Shown here: piece by piece, positions 26,394 through 36,027 of the stretch
Position numbering within the stretch: the first letter of the stretch is position 1
Layout of the letters: each line of letters begins with the position of its first letter
Assembly: GCA_031969655.1 (NCBI GenBank)
Contig: DALYJX010000005.1
Span: 33,018-97,017, forward strand
Reading direction: 5' to 3'
From: Microseira sp003486305
GTDB taxonomy: Bacteria; Cyanobacteriota; Cyanobacteriia; Cyanobacteriales; Aerosakkonemataceae
DNA: 64,000 nt
Translations under genes and position numbers: made by a program
Notes under the pieces: generated by a model
What the model was told of the DNA's origin: nothing
What the model saw: the letters and a program-made list of their open reading frames with translations, nothing else
The model's database searches: none

Positions 26394-27440
26394 GTGGGTA
26401 TTTTCAATCGCCTTCCCTCTTTTTCCAGGGACATGGGTATCGACCTCGGTACTGCAAATACGCTAGTTTATGTTTCGGGTAAAGGCATTGTTCTGCAAGA
26501 ACCTTCTGTAGTTGCCATTGACAAATATACAAGGGAGCCGATCGCAGTCGGAGAAGAAGCGAAAAACATGCTGGGACGTTGTCCTGGCAACGTGGCGGCT
26601 TTGCGCCCGTTGCGCGATGGCGTGATTGCCGATTTCGATACCGCCGAAATCATGCTCAAGCATTTTATCCGCAGGGTACACGAAGGCAACGCTTTAGTCT
26701 CGCCTCGGATCGTGATTGGCATTCCCAGCGGCGTTACCGGCGTGGAACGACGAGCGGTGATGGATGCGGCAATTCAAGCAGGCGCTAGGGATGTTAGGTT
26801 AATCGACGAACCCGTAGCGGCAGCAATTGGAGCCGGATTACCCGTAGCAGAACCTACAGGGAACATGATCGTCGATATCGGCGGCGGCACGACGGAAGTG
26901 GCGGTTTTGAGCTTGCAGGGCACGGTAATCAGCGAATCGGTGCGAATTGCTGGCGATGAACTCAACGACTCGATTATCCAATACATGAAAAAAGTTCACA
27001 ATCTCGTGATTGGGGAAAGAACCGCTGAAGAAATCAAGATTCAGATTGGCTCGGCTTATCCCACCGATGCCGATGAAGATACGATCATGGAAGTTCGAGG
27101 CTTGCACCTGCTTTCTGGTTTACCGCGAACCGTGACGATTAAAGGACCAGAAATTCGCGAAAGCATGTCGGAACCTCTGTCGATTATTGTTGACGCAGTA
27201 AAGCGTACTTTGGAACGGACTCCCCCCGAACTGGCAGCGGATATTATTGACCGGGGGATTATGCTAGCAGGAGGCGGTGCCCTGCTCAAAGGTCTAGATA
27301 CTCTAATTAGCCATGAAACCGGCATTGTGGTGCATGTAGCAGCAGATCCGCTCAGCTGCGTTGTCTTGGGAACGGGTCGGGTGCTAGAAAATATCAAACA
27401 ACTCGATCGGGTATTTAGCGGTTACTCTCGCCCGATGTAA
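26394..27440 (+). CDS. mreB: Rod-shape-determining protein MreB
   Basis: Bacterial actin homologue that polymerises under the membrane and directs lateral wall synthesis. At 348 residues it is of normal length, with a GTG start (MGIFNRLPSFSRDMGIDLGT). Nucleotide-binding motifs are intact: phosphate 1 DLGTANTLVY, connect 1 around RLIDEPVAAAIGAGLP, phosphate 2 DIGGGTTEVAVLS, and the adenosine motif LAGGGALLKGLD. It heads the mreB-mreC-mreD-ribD series on the plus strand, though a 494-bp gap precedes mreC. Confidence 0.96.
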   Translation: MGIFNRLPSFSRDMGIDLGTANTLVYVSGKGIVLQEPSVVAIDKYTREPIAVGEEAKNMLGRCPGNVAALRPLRDGVIADFDTAEIMLKHFIRRVHEGNALVSPRIVIGIPSGVTGVERRAVMDAAIQAGARDVRLIDEPVAAAIGAGLPVAEPTGNMIVDIGGGTTEVAVLSLQGTVISESVRIAGDELNDSIIQYMKKVHNLVIGERTAEEIKIQIGSAYPTDADEDTIMEVRGLHLLSGLPRTVTIKGPEIRESMSEPLSIIVDAVKRTLERTPPELAADIIDRGIMLAGGGALLKGLDTLISHETGIVVHVAADPLSCVVLGTGRVLENIKQLDRVFSGYSRPM

Positions 27441-27934
27441 TGGGTTTGAGAAAGGCGTTTGGAATCAAAAACCAAATTTCAAATTTGAACGTCTTTGCTC
27501 ACTGTGTTAATTTTTCGTGTGGCAACCCCCAGCTTGGGTAATGGGGATGGAATCGCCTGCTGGCAAATAAACCTTACTAGCGCTGAATTGATGTAGTTAA
27601 AGCTAAGACAGGCTAGCAATTTGAGAAAATAATTGATAATTTTGTGTCTCCAGGATGACCCTAGAGCGTGGGGTTTGTAGGCGCGATCGCAGAAAATTTT
27701 CACAGCGAGCGATCGCGCTGGATTCTATGCATGGTGGTGCAATTTGGCACGTCAAACCACTAGCTCAAATCTGTAGTTGAGGCCGCAAACTCGGACAAGA
27801 GCGCCAGCCTGCCGGATTGGTTCATAATCAAAGGGCGTTAGCGCGGCAGAACAAGCGCAAAAATTTAGTCAAGCCCAGCGGATTCCTCTGTCAAAATAAA
27901 ACCAGAACTCAAAAGTTAAAACTTGCAACGCTCT
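27441..27934. promoter_or_regulatory. Intergenic region between mreB and mreC
   Basis: 494 bp with no supported gene. It includes two HIP1 octamers (about 27681 and 27711) and likely a promoter for mreCD, since the distance makes simple read-through from mreB uncertain. I cannot assign promoter boxes. Confidence 0.4.
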
Positions 27935-28684
27935 ATGTACACGCTACGTCGCTGGTGGGATCGGCATTGGTCACAAGTAATGTTGGTGAGTTTGATCGCC
28001 AGTGGTGCTTGGTTTGCAAAAGCTACCCAAGGAGCAGCCATATTTGAGCTTTACCAGTTGGTAACCAGTCCTTTCCAATCCGATACAACTAAACAAGAGC
28101 AGTTAACCGATGCTCGCGTGTTGGAATTGCAGGCGCAGTTGGGGGAACTAGAGAGCCAAAATCAAAAACTAAAACAACTATTGGGATTTCAATCCCAGCA
28201 AAAAGGCACTGGAATTGTGGCTCCGATTATCGGGCGGAGTGCAGACCATTGGTGGCATCAGGTGACTTTGGGTAGGGGTTCCCAAGCCGGGATTAAGGAA
28301 GGGTATGTGGTCAAGGCTCCCGGCGGTCTGGTCGGTCGGGTGACGAGCGTTACTCCCCATACCAGCCGCGTTTTGTTAATCAGCGATCCAAGCAGTAGAG
28401 TAGGGGTGATAATTGGTCGCAGTCGCTACATGGGGATTATGCTGGGTCGCTCGAATAATAAAGCGGTAATGCAGTTCTTTGAAAAAACTCCAGATGTCCG
28501 CAAGGGCGATCTAGTGATGACTTCATCTATTAGCCATTTGTTTCCGGCAGGTTTGCCGGTAGGGCAGATAGAATCAGTAGATTTGAGTAAAAATCCGGCG
28601 CCGGAGGCGTCAATCAAACTGTCGGCTCCGATTAATAGTTTAGAGTGGGTTGTAGTGTCGCCCACGGATACCACACCTGAATAA
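27935..28684 (+). CDS. mreC: Cell-shape protein MreC
   Basis: Periplasmic scaffold of the elongasome that links MreB/MreD to wall synthases. About 249 residues: a short basic N-terminus MYTLRRWWDRHW, one transmembrane segment (about residues 13-35), a coiled coil (LQAQLGELESQNQKLKQLLG), then beta-domains beginning GTGIVAPIIGRSADHWWHQV and ending LEWVVVSPTD. I choose the ATG at 27935 because the family begins with MYTLRRWW; a TTG at 27923 adds only four residues. Confidence 0.92.
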   Translation: MYTLRRWWDRHWSQVMLVSLIASGAWFAKATQGAAIFELYQLVTSPFQSDTTKQEQLTDARVLELQAQLGELESQNQKLKQLLGFQSQQKGTGIVAPIIGRSADHWWHQVTLGRGSQAGIKEGYVVKAPGGLVGRVTSVTPHTSRVLLISDPSSRVGVIIGRSRYMGIMLGRSNNKAVMQFFEKTPDVRKGDLVMTSSISHLFPAGLPVGQIESVDLSKNPAPEASIKLSAPINSLEWVVVSPTDTTPE

Positions 28685-28731
28685 AATTAAAAATCTACAA
28701 TCTCTTTTCTGAAATTAGGAGATTTTAACGC

Positions 28732-29274
28732 TTGGTTGACATCGCAAATTGGCAGATTTACCGGCAGCAGATTGCGAATTGGATGGTAACGATTGGCTCG
28801 CTCGTTATTTGTGCGATGCTGTTACCAATCCGGTTACCAGGAATGGCATTGTTGGATCATGGTCCGAACTGGCTATTGATTTGGGTGGTGGCTTGGAGCA
28901 TCAAGCGCACGATGCTACAGGGAGCGATCGCAGGTTTGGCGGTCGGTTTAATTCAAGATGGAATGACGGCTCCCTATCCGAGTCACGCGATCGCTTTAGC
29001 CTGCGTGGGAATTCTCAGTGCCAGGATTAAAAAGCAAAGGTATATCCAAGAAGATTTTATTTCCGTGGCGTTGATTGTATTTGGCATGGCGGTGGTGGCA
29101 GAAACGGTAATGGCGATTCAGTTTGGGATAATGGGCGATCGCAAGTTAGCCGCAATTTGGACTGACTACCAACGCATCGCCCTCGCATCTGCTATCCTCA
29201 GCAGTCTCTGGGCGCCGGTAGTTTACTATCCGCTCAATCTTTGGTGGAGACGGATGAACTTGCAAGAGCATTGA
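28732..29274 (+). CDS. mreD: Rod-shape-determining protein MreD
   Basis: Integral membrane partner of MreC. About 180 residues with five or six helices (for example IGSLVICAMLLPIRLPGMAL, then LLIWVVAWSIKR and AIAGLAVGLIQDG). The start is a TTG at 28732 preceded by aggag about 11 bases upstream. The stop TGA directly abuts the ATG of ribD, so translation is probably coupled. Confidence 0.9.
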   Translation: MVDIANWQIYRQQIANWMVTIGSLVICAMLLPIRLPGMALLDHGPNWLLIWVVAWSIKRTMLQGAIAGLAVGLIQDGMTAPYPSHAIALACVGILSARIKKQRYIQEDFISVALIVFGMAVVAETVMAIQFGIMGDRKLAAIWTDYQRIALASAILSSLWAPVVYYPLNLWWRRMNLQEH

Positions 29275-30399
29275 ATGATGAACAGCGAAGAATTTGACCG
29301 CGCCATGATGCGCCGATGTCTGGAACTTGCCCGCAAGGCTTTGGGACGAACTGCTCCCAATCCCCTCGTCGGCGCTGTAATTGTCAAAGATGGAATTATT
29401 GTAGGGGAAGGCTACCATCCAGCGGCTGGACAACCCCATGCTGAAGTGTTTGCGTTGCGTCAAGCAGGAGAAAAAGCCAGGGGGGCGACGATTTACGTCA
29501 GCTTGGAACCTTGCAATCACTACGGGCGCACCCCTCCCTGTTCGGAAGCTTTAGTTGCAGCTGGTGTGGCGAGGGTGGTGGTGGGGATGGTCGATCCTAA
29601 CCCCCTGGTGGGTGGCGGCGGTATTGCCCGCTTGCGCGCCGCAGGAATTGAGGTAGTAGTAGGTGTGGAAGAAGAAGCTTGCCAAAAGCTCAATGAAGCA
29701 TTTGTCCATCGCATTTTATACCGGCGTCCGTTGGGAATTTTGAAATACGCCATGACGGCAGACGGTAAAATTGCTGCTACGGGGGGACACAGCGCTTGGG
29801 TCACGTCTCTAGAAGCCCGCAGCGAGGTGCATCAACTGCGCGCTGCTTGCGATGCGATTGTGATCGGCGGTAATACGCTGCGCCTGGATAATCCCCATTT
29901 AACCAGCCATCAGATTGAAGCTCACAATCCCCTGCGGGTGGTGATGAGTCGCACCCTGGACTTACCAGAAAAAGCTTTCCTTTGGGAGACGACAGAAGCG
30001 CCTACGTTAGTGTTAACTGAAAAAGGCGCAAATCCAAAATTTCAGGAGTATCTGAGCAAACAAGGCGTGATGGTGGAAGAACTGGTGTCTTTGACGCCAG
30101 AGCGGGCAATGGCTTACTTTTATGACAAAGGTTTCCTCTCGGTGCTGTGGGAATGCGGCGGTATATTGGCTGCTAGCGCGATCGCTCAGGGTGCGGTACA
30201 AAAAATCCTCGCGTTTATTGCTCCCAAAATTGTTGGCGGTACCATAGCACCTACACCCGTAGGCGATTTGGGCTTTACAACTATGACCGAGGCGCTGACT
30301 TTAGAACGTGTCACTTGGCGAGTTATCGGTCGAGATTGCCTGATGGAAGCTTATTTGCCCACACCACCCCCGGATCTGGCTCAAAAAAATCAGGGTTAA
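29275..30399 (+). CDS. ribD: Bifunctional riboflavin biosynthesis deaminase/reductase RibD
   Basis: Catalyses deamination and reduction of the pyrimidine intermediate in riboflavin synthesis. At 374 residues, the N-terminal deaminase domain has the zinc site HAEVFAL and PCNHYGRTPPC (residues about 60-90). The C-terminal reductase domain begins near residue 155 (RPLGILKYAMTADGKIAA) with VIGGNTLRLDNPHLT. It follows mreD without a gap, with two consecutive ATG codons at the start. Pairing with cell-shape genes looks like positional conservation, not function. Confidence 0.94.
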   Translation: MMNSEEFDRAMMRRCLELARKALGRTAPNPLVGAVIVKDGIIVGEGYHPAAGQPHAEVFALRQAGEKARGATIYVSLEPCNHYGRTPPCSEALVAAGVARVVVGMVDPNPLVGGGGIARLRAAGIEVVVGVEEEACQKLNEAFVHRILYRRPLGILKYAMTADGKIAATGGHSAWVTSLEARSEVHQLRAACDAIVIGGNTLRLDNPHLTSHQIEAHNPLRVVMSRTLDLPEKAFLWETTEAPTLVLTEKGANPKFQEYLSKQGVMVEELVSLTPERAMAYFYDKGFLSVLWECGGILAASAIAQGAVQKILAFIAPKIVGGTIAPTPVGDLGFTTMTEALTLERVTWRVIGRDCLMEAYLPTPPPDLAQKNQG

Positions 30400-30471
30400 T
30401 ACTGCTAGCTAATTCTCCCGGACAAGAGTATATATCCAGGGAGGAAGTGAAATAGACTATCTACAGTACTT

Positions 30472-31083
30472 ATGCTGGAATTTGCCATTTTAAGCCTTTT
30501 AGTCGGAAGTCTCGGGTTTCAGGCTTCGTTAATCGGTGGATGGATGCGCTGGCGGACGATTGCGATCGCTCAAGAAGAGGAAGAGGAGGAAGAAATCTTG
30601 ACTCGTTATGATTTTAAAGCTGACATCGACACGGCTGTAAATGGGCAAACAAACGGATCGCCTCAATCGGGGACGCGGGATTTACGCCTGCTGGGCTGGG
30701 AATTTAAAATTGTGCGTGCCAATCGCGACTTGTTTCGCAATCAAGCTATTTTACAGCGTTTGTGCGAAGAAGAGGCGGAGGCTGGCTGGGTTTTATTGGA
30801 AAAACTCGATGACCGACGGGTGCGATTTAAACGCCCTGTGGCGCTGCGGGATTTAATTAAACCAGAACGCCTGTCTTTTGACCCTTATCGGTGTCAGTAT
30901 GGCCCGACGACGAGTCCTCTAGCTGTGCTATTTGCGATCGCTGCTATAAGCGCTTTTATTCTCCCCGCTTATTTGGGCTATACTTTGGTATCAACGACTA
31001 AAGGTTATTCACCTAAAGGTTTACCCTCCCAGTCGAGCCAAAATTCAGAAAAAGTAATACCGCTACCATCGCCAGTTGATTAG
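30472..31083 (+). CDS. Conserved cyanobacterial membrane protein of unknown function
   Basis: 203 residues: an N-terminal transmembrane segment (about residues 3-22), an acidic run of seven Glu near residue 35, a soluble middle part containing LLGWEFKIVRANRDLFRNQA and GWVLLEKLDDRRVRFKR, and a second transmembrane segment near residues 148-172. The middle part resembles cyanobacterial hypothetical proteins adjacent to ribD, but I know of no assigned role. It follows ribD by 72 bp. The stop codon borders a heptamer repeat. Confidence 0.72.
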   Translation: MLEFAILSLLVGSLGFQASLIGGWMRWRTIAIAQEEEEEEEILTRYDFKADIDTAVNGQTNGSPQSGTRDLRLLGWEFKIVRANRDLFRNQAILQRLCEEEAEAGWVLLEKLDDRRVRFKRPVALRDLIKPERLSFDPYRCQYGPTTSPLAVLFAIAAISAFILPAYLGYTLVSTTKGYSPKGLPSQSSQNSEKVIPLPSPVD

Positions 31084-31165
31084 GTAATAGGTAATAGGTA
31101 ATGGGTAATGGGTAATAAAAATACCAATTAGCAATTACCAATTAGCAATTACCAATTACCAATTT
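31083..31165. terminator. Heptamer repeats in opposite orientation between convergent genes
   Basis: Runs of ggtaata/ggtaatg (31084-31115) are followed by runs of the complementary ccaatta/gcaatta (31123-31160), so transcripts from either side can fold into a long imperfect hairpin between two converging genes. A terminator role is inference. Confidence 0.5.
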
Positions 31166-31915
31166 TTACAAAATTTGCGACAAAAACTTGCGAGTTCGTT
31201 CTTCTTTGGGACGCTGGAAAAATGCTTCTGGCGTCCCCTCTTCTACTATTGTGCCGCTATCCATCAGAATAACACGGTCGGCGACTTCGCGGGCGAATCC
31301 GACTTCGTGGGTGACTACTACCATTGTCATGCCGGAATTGGCGAGACTCCGCATTACATCCAGGACTTCCCGTACCATTTCTGGATCTAAGGCGGATGTA
31401 GGTTCGTCGAATAGCATTATTTTAGGTTGCATGGCGAGGGCGCGCGCGATCGCTACTCGTTGTTGTTGTCCTCCAGATAATTGTCCCGGATATTTGCCCG
31501 CCTGTTCTAATATTCCCACTCTTTCTAATAGTTGCATTGCCGTTGCTTGTGCTTCCGCTTTCGATTTCTTTCGTACCCATATCGGGGCTAAGGTAATATT
31601 TTGCAGCACAGTTAAGTGAGGAAATAAATTAAACTGCTGAAATACCATTCCCACTTCGCGCCGAATTGTTTCAATGTTACGCAAATCGTGACTGAGGGTA
31701 ATGCCGTCGATTTCGATTTTGCCTTTTTGGTATTCTTCTAAAGCGTTGAAGGTGCGAATAAAAGTAGATTTACCCGAACCGGATGGCCCCATTATTACTA
31801 CTACTTCTCCCCGATTTACTGAAAGGCTAGCACCTTTTAGCACGTGAAATTTACCGTACCACTTGTGGACATCTTGCGCGACGATGATCGATGGGGATTC
31901 TGCGTTTGATATCAT
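31166..31915 (-). CDS. Polar amino-acid ABC transporter ATPase (GlnQ/BgtA-like)
   Basis: Energises amino-acid uptake. The 249-residue protein has Walker A GPSGSGKST, Q-loop VFQQFNLFPHLTV, signature LSGGQQQR, Walker B IMLFDEPTSALDP and the H-loop VVTHE. It is of the polar amino-acid importer class (HKWYGKFHVLKGASLSV start). In Anabaena the shared ATPase BgtA serves the NatFGH importer. Here it follows natFGH on the same strand but with two kinase genes in between. Confidence 0.9.
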   Translation of the reverse strand: MISNAESPSIIVAQDVHKWYGKFHVLKGASLSVNRGEVVVIMGPSGSGKSTFIRTFNALEEYQKGKIEIDGITLSHDLRNIETIRREVGMVFQQFNLFPHLTVLQNITLAPIWVRKKSKAEAQATAMQLLERVGILEQAGKYPGQLSGGQQQRVAIARALAMQPKIMLFDEPTSALDPEMVREVLDVMRSLANSGMTMVVVTHEVGFAREVADRVILMDSGTIVEEGTPEAFFQRPKEERTRKFLSQIL

Positions 31916-31980
31916 TTTAAATTCCTGGGAAATAGGCGTTTATGAAGCAATAAATCCTTTTTCTTGCAATAGGGAGTTAG

Positions 31981-32135
31981 AGCGCCAGTCCAGTATAATC
32001 ATTCTCATCGGAAGAATAACCATTTCAGCGATCGCTATGGATTGAAATGCACAACTCCTATTGTTACGAACTAAGCGTTTTTCGTCGCATTCACACCACT
32101 CCATTTTTGTCAACCTCTTTTACTGGACTGGCGCT
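31981..32135. repeat. 15-bp perfect inverted repeat spanning the 3' end of the first kinase gene
   Basis: agcgccagtccagta at 31981-31995 and tactggactggcgct at 32121-32135 are exact inverted copies 125 bp apart. One arm is inside the kinase coding sequence. It could be the edge of a former insertion or a regulatory structure; no other element features are visible. Confidence 0.6.
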
Positions 32136-33561
32136 TTAGCCCAAGCAGCCTCTGCCTCTGATAGTGGTGGGACGCAACGCTGATTATAGTCGATTTTGGT
32201 GGCAATTCCAACCACTCGATCAATTCCTGCGCTAACCAGTTAAGCTCAGCGTCACTCAATTGATTATTAATATCCAGGTTGTATGTATATTTGCCTGCCG
32301 ATATTGTTAGTCGAGGCTCAACTCTAACGTCATGCACAAACGTATAGACTTCTAATGACAGAATATTTCCTCCATCAATTATTAACTTTAATTTACGTAT
32401 AGCCTGTCTGCGAGCTTTTTTATAAGCATTTCCTTTGAACCCTAAGAAACTATTAGTAAAATAGATGCTTTCTAAATCTATTCGCAGTATAATTTTTTCA
32501 AACAGATCGCGGATAACTTTTATCGTTAATCCCAAGACAAAACCGATCATCACAATCGAATAAATAACGTTAGTTTCGCCCGTAATCCCAGAGCTAAAGT
32601 TCAGTATCAATGGGATGAGACATGCAGCCAAGCCAATTGAACCAAAGGTTAATCCTTTAGGTGGTAAGATAATTTCGATAAATTCTGGATTTTTGTGCAA
32701 TATCACCTCGCTATTAGGTGGTTTCGCAACCACTATAATGGTTTTGTTTCTTTTGCGAGGATGTTCTAAAGCTTTTAACGCTTCAGTAGCAGAAGATAGG
32801 CGTTTATCCAAACTTGGTTCTGTCATCCACTCCAACCAATCAACCAAGGCATCATCTAAATTAACTGCTGGTTGAAATTGAATGCGGAAATCTTTTTGCG
32901 GTAATTCAGTGGGATGCTTTCCGGTGACTAAATAAATCAAAGTTGCGCCTAAACTATATAGGTCAGAAGCCGGAACTGTGCGTCCGCCAAATTGTTCTGG
33001 CGGCATATAACCATAAGTTCCCACAACGGTAATTGTGCCGCCAAGCTTCGCGGCTTGGTTTTGGACGGAACCGAAATCAACTAAATAAACTTGACCGATA
33101 CTATTACCAGAACGATTTGTCAACAAAATATTGCTTGGCTTGATATCTCGGTGAACTATCGCTGGTTGGTGTCCGTGCAAGTAAATGAGAATTTCTAACA
33201 GCGATTTAGCTAATTGCTTAACTTCAGCTTCGCTAAAGGTTCGCCCTGCTTTTAGATGTTCCTCTAAAGATTTACCCTCAATATAAGTTTGGACTAAGGC
33301 AAATCCTTTGTTGTTGGGTAGATCTAAATCTAGAAAGTCCAGGTAGCGCGGAATTGCTGGATGGGAAAGCGCTTTTAAAGTTTCGGCTTCTCGCTCAAAT
33401 AGTTTTAAATCTTGCCATTCAAAGTTAGTGCCAAGAAATAACAATTTGATGACGACTAATTTTTGAGTTTGCAAGTCGCGGGCTAATATTGTTTGTCGTC
33501 CGGGTTGTTTGCCGAGTTGCTGTTTGACTTCGTATCGTTCACCCAAAAGTTGACCGATCAT
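32110..33561 (-). CDS. Serine/threonine protein kinase, membrane anchored
   Basis: 483 residues. The N-terminal Hanks-type kinase domain (about residues 1-270) has YEVKQQLGKQPGRQTILAR, the catalytic Lys in VVIKLL, HRDIKPSNILL, DFGSVQ and YMPPEQF. Two transmembrane segments follow (about 300-320 and 335-355), then a C-terminal domain of about 120 residues of unknown type. It is a close paralogue of the adjacent kinase (shared AGRTF[ST]EAEVKQLAK and TEAL/HSALQALE). It lies between natH and the transporter ATPase on the same strand; regulation of amino-acid uptake is possible but unproven. Confidence 0.88.
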   Translation of the reverse strand: MIGQLLGERYEVKQQLGKQPGRQTILARDLQTQKLVVIKLLFLGTNFEWQDLKLFEREAETLKALSHPAIPRYLDFLDLDLPNNKGFALVQTYIEGKSLEEHLKAGRTFSEAEVKQLAKSLLEILIYLHGHQPAIVHRDIKPSNILLTNRSGNSIGQVYLVDFGSVQNQAAKLGGTITVVGTYGYMPPEQFGGRTVPASDLYSLGATLIYLVTGKHPTELPQKDFRIQFQPAVNLDDALVDWLEWMTEPSLDKRLSSATEALKALEHPRKRNKTIIVVAKPPNSEVILHKNPEFIEIILPPKGLTFGSIGLAACLIPLILNFSSGITGETNVIYSIVMIGFVLGLTIKVIRDLFEKIILRIDLESIYFTNSFLGFKGNAYKKARRQAIRKLKLIIDGGNILSLEVYTFVHDVRVEPRLTISAGKYTYNLDINNQLSDAELNWLAQELIEWLELPPKSTIISVASHHYQRQRLLGLKRQSSKRG

Positions 33562-33614
33562 TATTCTGCACCATTTGTAACTTTTTGCGATCTGAAGCAG
33601 GATTAATTTTACTG

Positions 33615-34940
33615 TTAGCGCTTGCTTTCTCGCTCATACCATCGAGCAATAAATTTGCCACTCACACCCATTGAAAGTCCGGCAATGACGGCAGGTGCAA
33701 CAACCCATAAAATATAATTTTGATAGGGGCTATTTTTAGGATAACAAAAAAGTGAATCGGTACAGGAATTTAACGTCACTCCTGGTAAAGAAACCTGCAA
33801 GTAGACCAAGCTCGCAGATGTACAGATTATGGTACTAAGGACGCTAATAACTTGCCGATGAAGTTTGGCATTGGTAGGTGGGAAGAAGAATAAGCGCGTC
33901 ACGATTGCTACTAATAATCCATTAATCAGACTCAGCACAAAAGCCAGGATTACACCAATGAAGCCTCCGAATAATGTTCCTAAAATTGGAATGGTAAACG
34001 TGCCATAAACGATAGCATAAAGTGTGACTGCGAGTCCACCTATGCAGATGCTACGCCAGATTGAGTTCCATAACAAACTAGCTGTTGATAACGATTTTTT
34101 TGGAGTAATGCTGTGTGGATAGTTGTCTAATTGTTTTTTCTGTTCTAGCGCTTGTAATGCTGAATGAACGGTGTTTAAGCGATGCTCTAAATTGGGTGCT
34201 GTCATCCAGTTTAACCAATTAGCAAAGGCGGGACTAACTTTAGCGAATTGTTCAAATTCAATCCGCATATCTTTTTGTGGTAAATCTGCCGGATGCATCT
34301 TCGTTAGTAGGGCAATTAACGTCGCACCTAAACTATAAAGATCCGAAGCTGGAACGGCGCGTCCGCCAAATTGTTCGGGTGGCATATAGCCGTAAGTTCC
34401 TACTACGGTAACGGTTCTGCCTTCTTGAGTTGCTAAAGTTTGAACCGAACCGAAATCAACTAGATAAACTTGTCCAATACTATTACCAGAACGATTGGTT
34501 AATAAAATATTGCTGGGTTTAATGTCGCGATGGATGACGGGTGGTTTTTGACTGTGCAGGTAGGTCAAAATTTCTAACAGCGCTTTGGCTAATTGTTTAA
34601 CTTCTGCTTCGGTGAAGGTTCTTCCTGCTGATAAATATTCTTGCAAGGATTTCGCTTCAATATAACTTTGCACCAAAGCGAAGCCTTTACCGGCGGGTGT
34701 ATTTAGTTCAAAATAGTCTAAATAGCGAGGAATTGCCGGATGGGAGAGAGTTTTTAAGGTTTCTGCTTCTCGTTCAAATAGTTTGAGGTCATCCCATTCA
34801 AAGTCATTGCTGAAGGTCAGCAGTTTGATGACGACTAACGCTTGGGTGTTTTGGTCGCGCGCCAGCAGGGTTTGGCGTCCAGCTTGTTTCCCCAATTGTC
34901 GCTCGATTTGGTAGCGATCGCACAATATTTCACCAACCAT
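33615..34940 (-). CDS. Serine/threonine protein kinase, membrane anchored (tandem paralogue)
   Basis: About 441 residues with the same kinase core as its neighbour (LGKQAGRQTLLAR, VVIKLL, HRDIKPSNILL, DFGSVQ, YMPPEQF), and a different C-terminal half with four predicted transmembrane helices (for example SICIGGLAVTLYAIVYGTF and LFGGFIGVILAFVLSLINGL). I prefer the ATG at 34940, where the family motif MVGEILCDRYQIERQLG begins; a start at 34961 adds seven residues. It starts only 45 bp after natH, suggesting co-transcription. The divergent sensory halves imply tandem duplication followed by specialisation. Confidence 0.88.
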   Translation of the reverse strand: MVGEILCDRYQIERQLGKQAGRQTLLARDQNTQALVVIKLLTFSNDFEWDDLKLFEREAETLKTLSHPAIPRYLDYFELNTPAGKGFALVQSYIEAKSLQEYLSAGRTFTEAEVKQLAKALLEILTYLHSQKPPVIHRDIKPSNILLTNRSGNSIGQVYLVDFGSVQTLATQEGRTVTVVGTYGYMPPEQFGGRAVPASDLYSLGATLIALLTKMHPADLPQKDMRIEFEQFAKVSPAFANWLNWMTAPNLEHRLNTVHSALQALEQKKQLDNYPHSITPKKSLSTASLLWNSIWRSICIGGLAVTLYAIVYGTFTIPILGTLFGGFIGVILAFVLSLINGLLVAIVTRLFFFPPTNAKLHRQVISVLSTIICTSASLVYLQVSLPGVTLNSCTDSLFCYPKNSPYQNYILWVVAPAVIAGLSMGVSGKFIARWYERESKR

Positions 34941-34984
34941 ACTCTCGCCTCTATGACTCACCTTTGTTCGGTTTTAGCACATAC

Positions 34985-35998
34985 TCAACGCCTTCCCACA
35001 CCCAATTGCTTTTCTAACTGCCGACTTGCCATCGACATCGAATAACAAAATACCCAATAAATCAATCCTACAAACAAATAAACTTCGGCATATCTACCCA
35101 AAAATTCTGGTTGTGCGAGGATTGAACGGGAGATTCCCGTCAATTCTACTAAAGCAAATAGGGAGAGAAGAGAAGTATCTTTAAATAGTCCAATAAATTG
35201 TCCGACAATGGCAGGAATGACCGCACGCAACGCTTGCGGGAGTACGATTAATAACACGACTAAAGGAGCATTTAATCCAAGCGATCGCGCTGCCTCCGCT
35301 TGTCCCCTTGGTACTGCTTGCAAACCTCCACGCACATTCTCTGCCATGTACGCTGCACTGAAGAGGACTAAACCTGCGATCGCTCGCAATACCCGATCCA
35401 ATCTGATCTCACTTGGCAACACCAAAGGCAGCATTACCTGTGCAATAAACAAAATCCCAATTAATGGCAATCCCCGAATTATTTCAATATAAAAAATGCA
35501 TCCCCATCGCAAAACGGGTAAGTTACTTTGACGCCCCAATGCCAACAATACACCCAAAGGAAATGACAGAATAATACTGACTGCCGACATCAACAGCGTT
35601 AGTAACAATCCATTCCACAAATTAGTTCCTACAGGTGTTAAACCCCATCCACCGCCAATTAGCCACCAAATGATGGGAAAAAATGCAATATAAAAAGGTA
35701 AAAGACCAAAATAATAAATCGTTTCTTTTAATTTTTGATTGGGTAATTTTGATTGCATCCAAGATCCGGCAACCAACGCCACCGTCAGGGCAAAAATAAT
35801 CCAAATTCGCCATTGCTGCGTCACCGGATATCGACCAACCCAAAATAACCGCCAATTAGTACTAACAACTTGCCAATTTGCTTGTGTAAACACCCAACCC
35901 AGAAACCCTAACAATCCCTGCAACACTATCCAGATACAGAGAATAGTTAGAAGACTGTTGTACCAGGTATTAAATAGATTCTTGCGTAACCATTTCAT
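34985..35998 (-). CDS. natH: Amino-acid ABC transporter permease (NatH/AapM-like)
   Basis: 337-residue inner-membrane permease of the polar amino-acid type. It has an extended N-terminus with three helices (as in AapM/NatH) followed by the HisM-like core with the EAA loop VPRGQAEAARSLGLNA near residue 235 that docks the ATPase. Neighbours on the same strand are natG upstream and the kinases downstream. Anabaena NatFGH takes up neutral and acidic amino acids with BgtA. The symbol follows that analogy. Confidence 0.82.
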   Translation of the reverse strand: MKWLRKNLFNTWYNSLLTILCIWIVLQGLLGFLGWVFTQANWQVVSTNWRLFWVGRYPVTQQWRIWIIFALTVALVAGSWMQSKLPNQKLKETIYYFGLLPFYIAFFPIIWWLIGGGWGLTPVGTNLWNGLLLTLLMSAVSIILSFPLGVLLALGRQSNLPVLRWGCIFYIEIIRGLPLIGILFIAQVMLPLVLPSEIRLDRVLRAIAGLVLFSAAYMAENVRGGLQAVPRGQAEAARSLGLNAPLVVLLIVLPQALRAVIPAIVGQFIGLFKDTSLLSLFALVELTGISRSILAQPEFLGRYAEVYLFVGLIYWVFCYSMSMASRQLEKQLGVGRR

Positions 35999-36027
35999 AG
36001 TTTTTAAATTCGTAGTGAGGACTGTAG

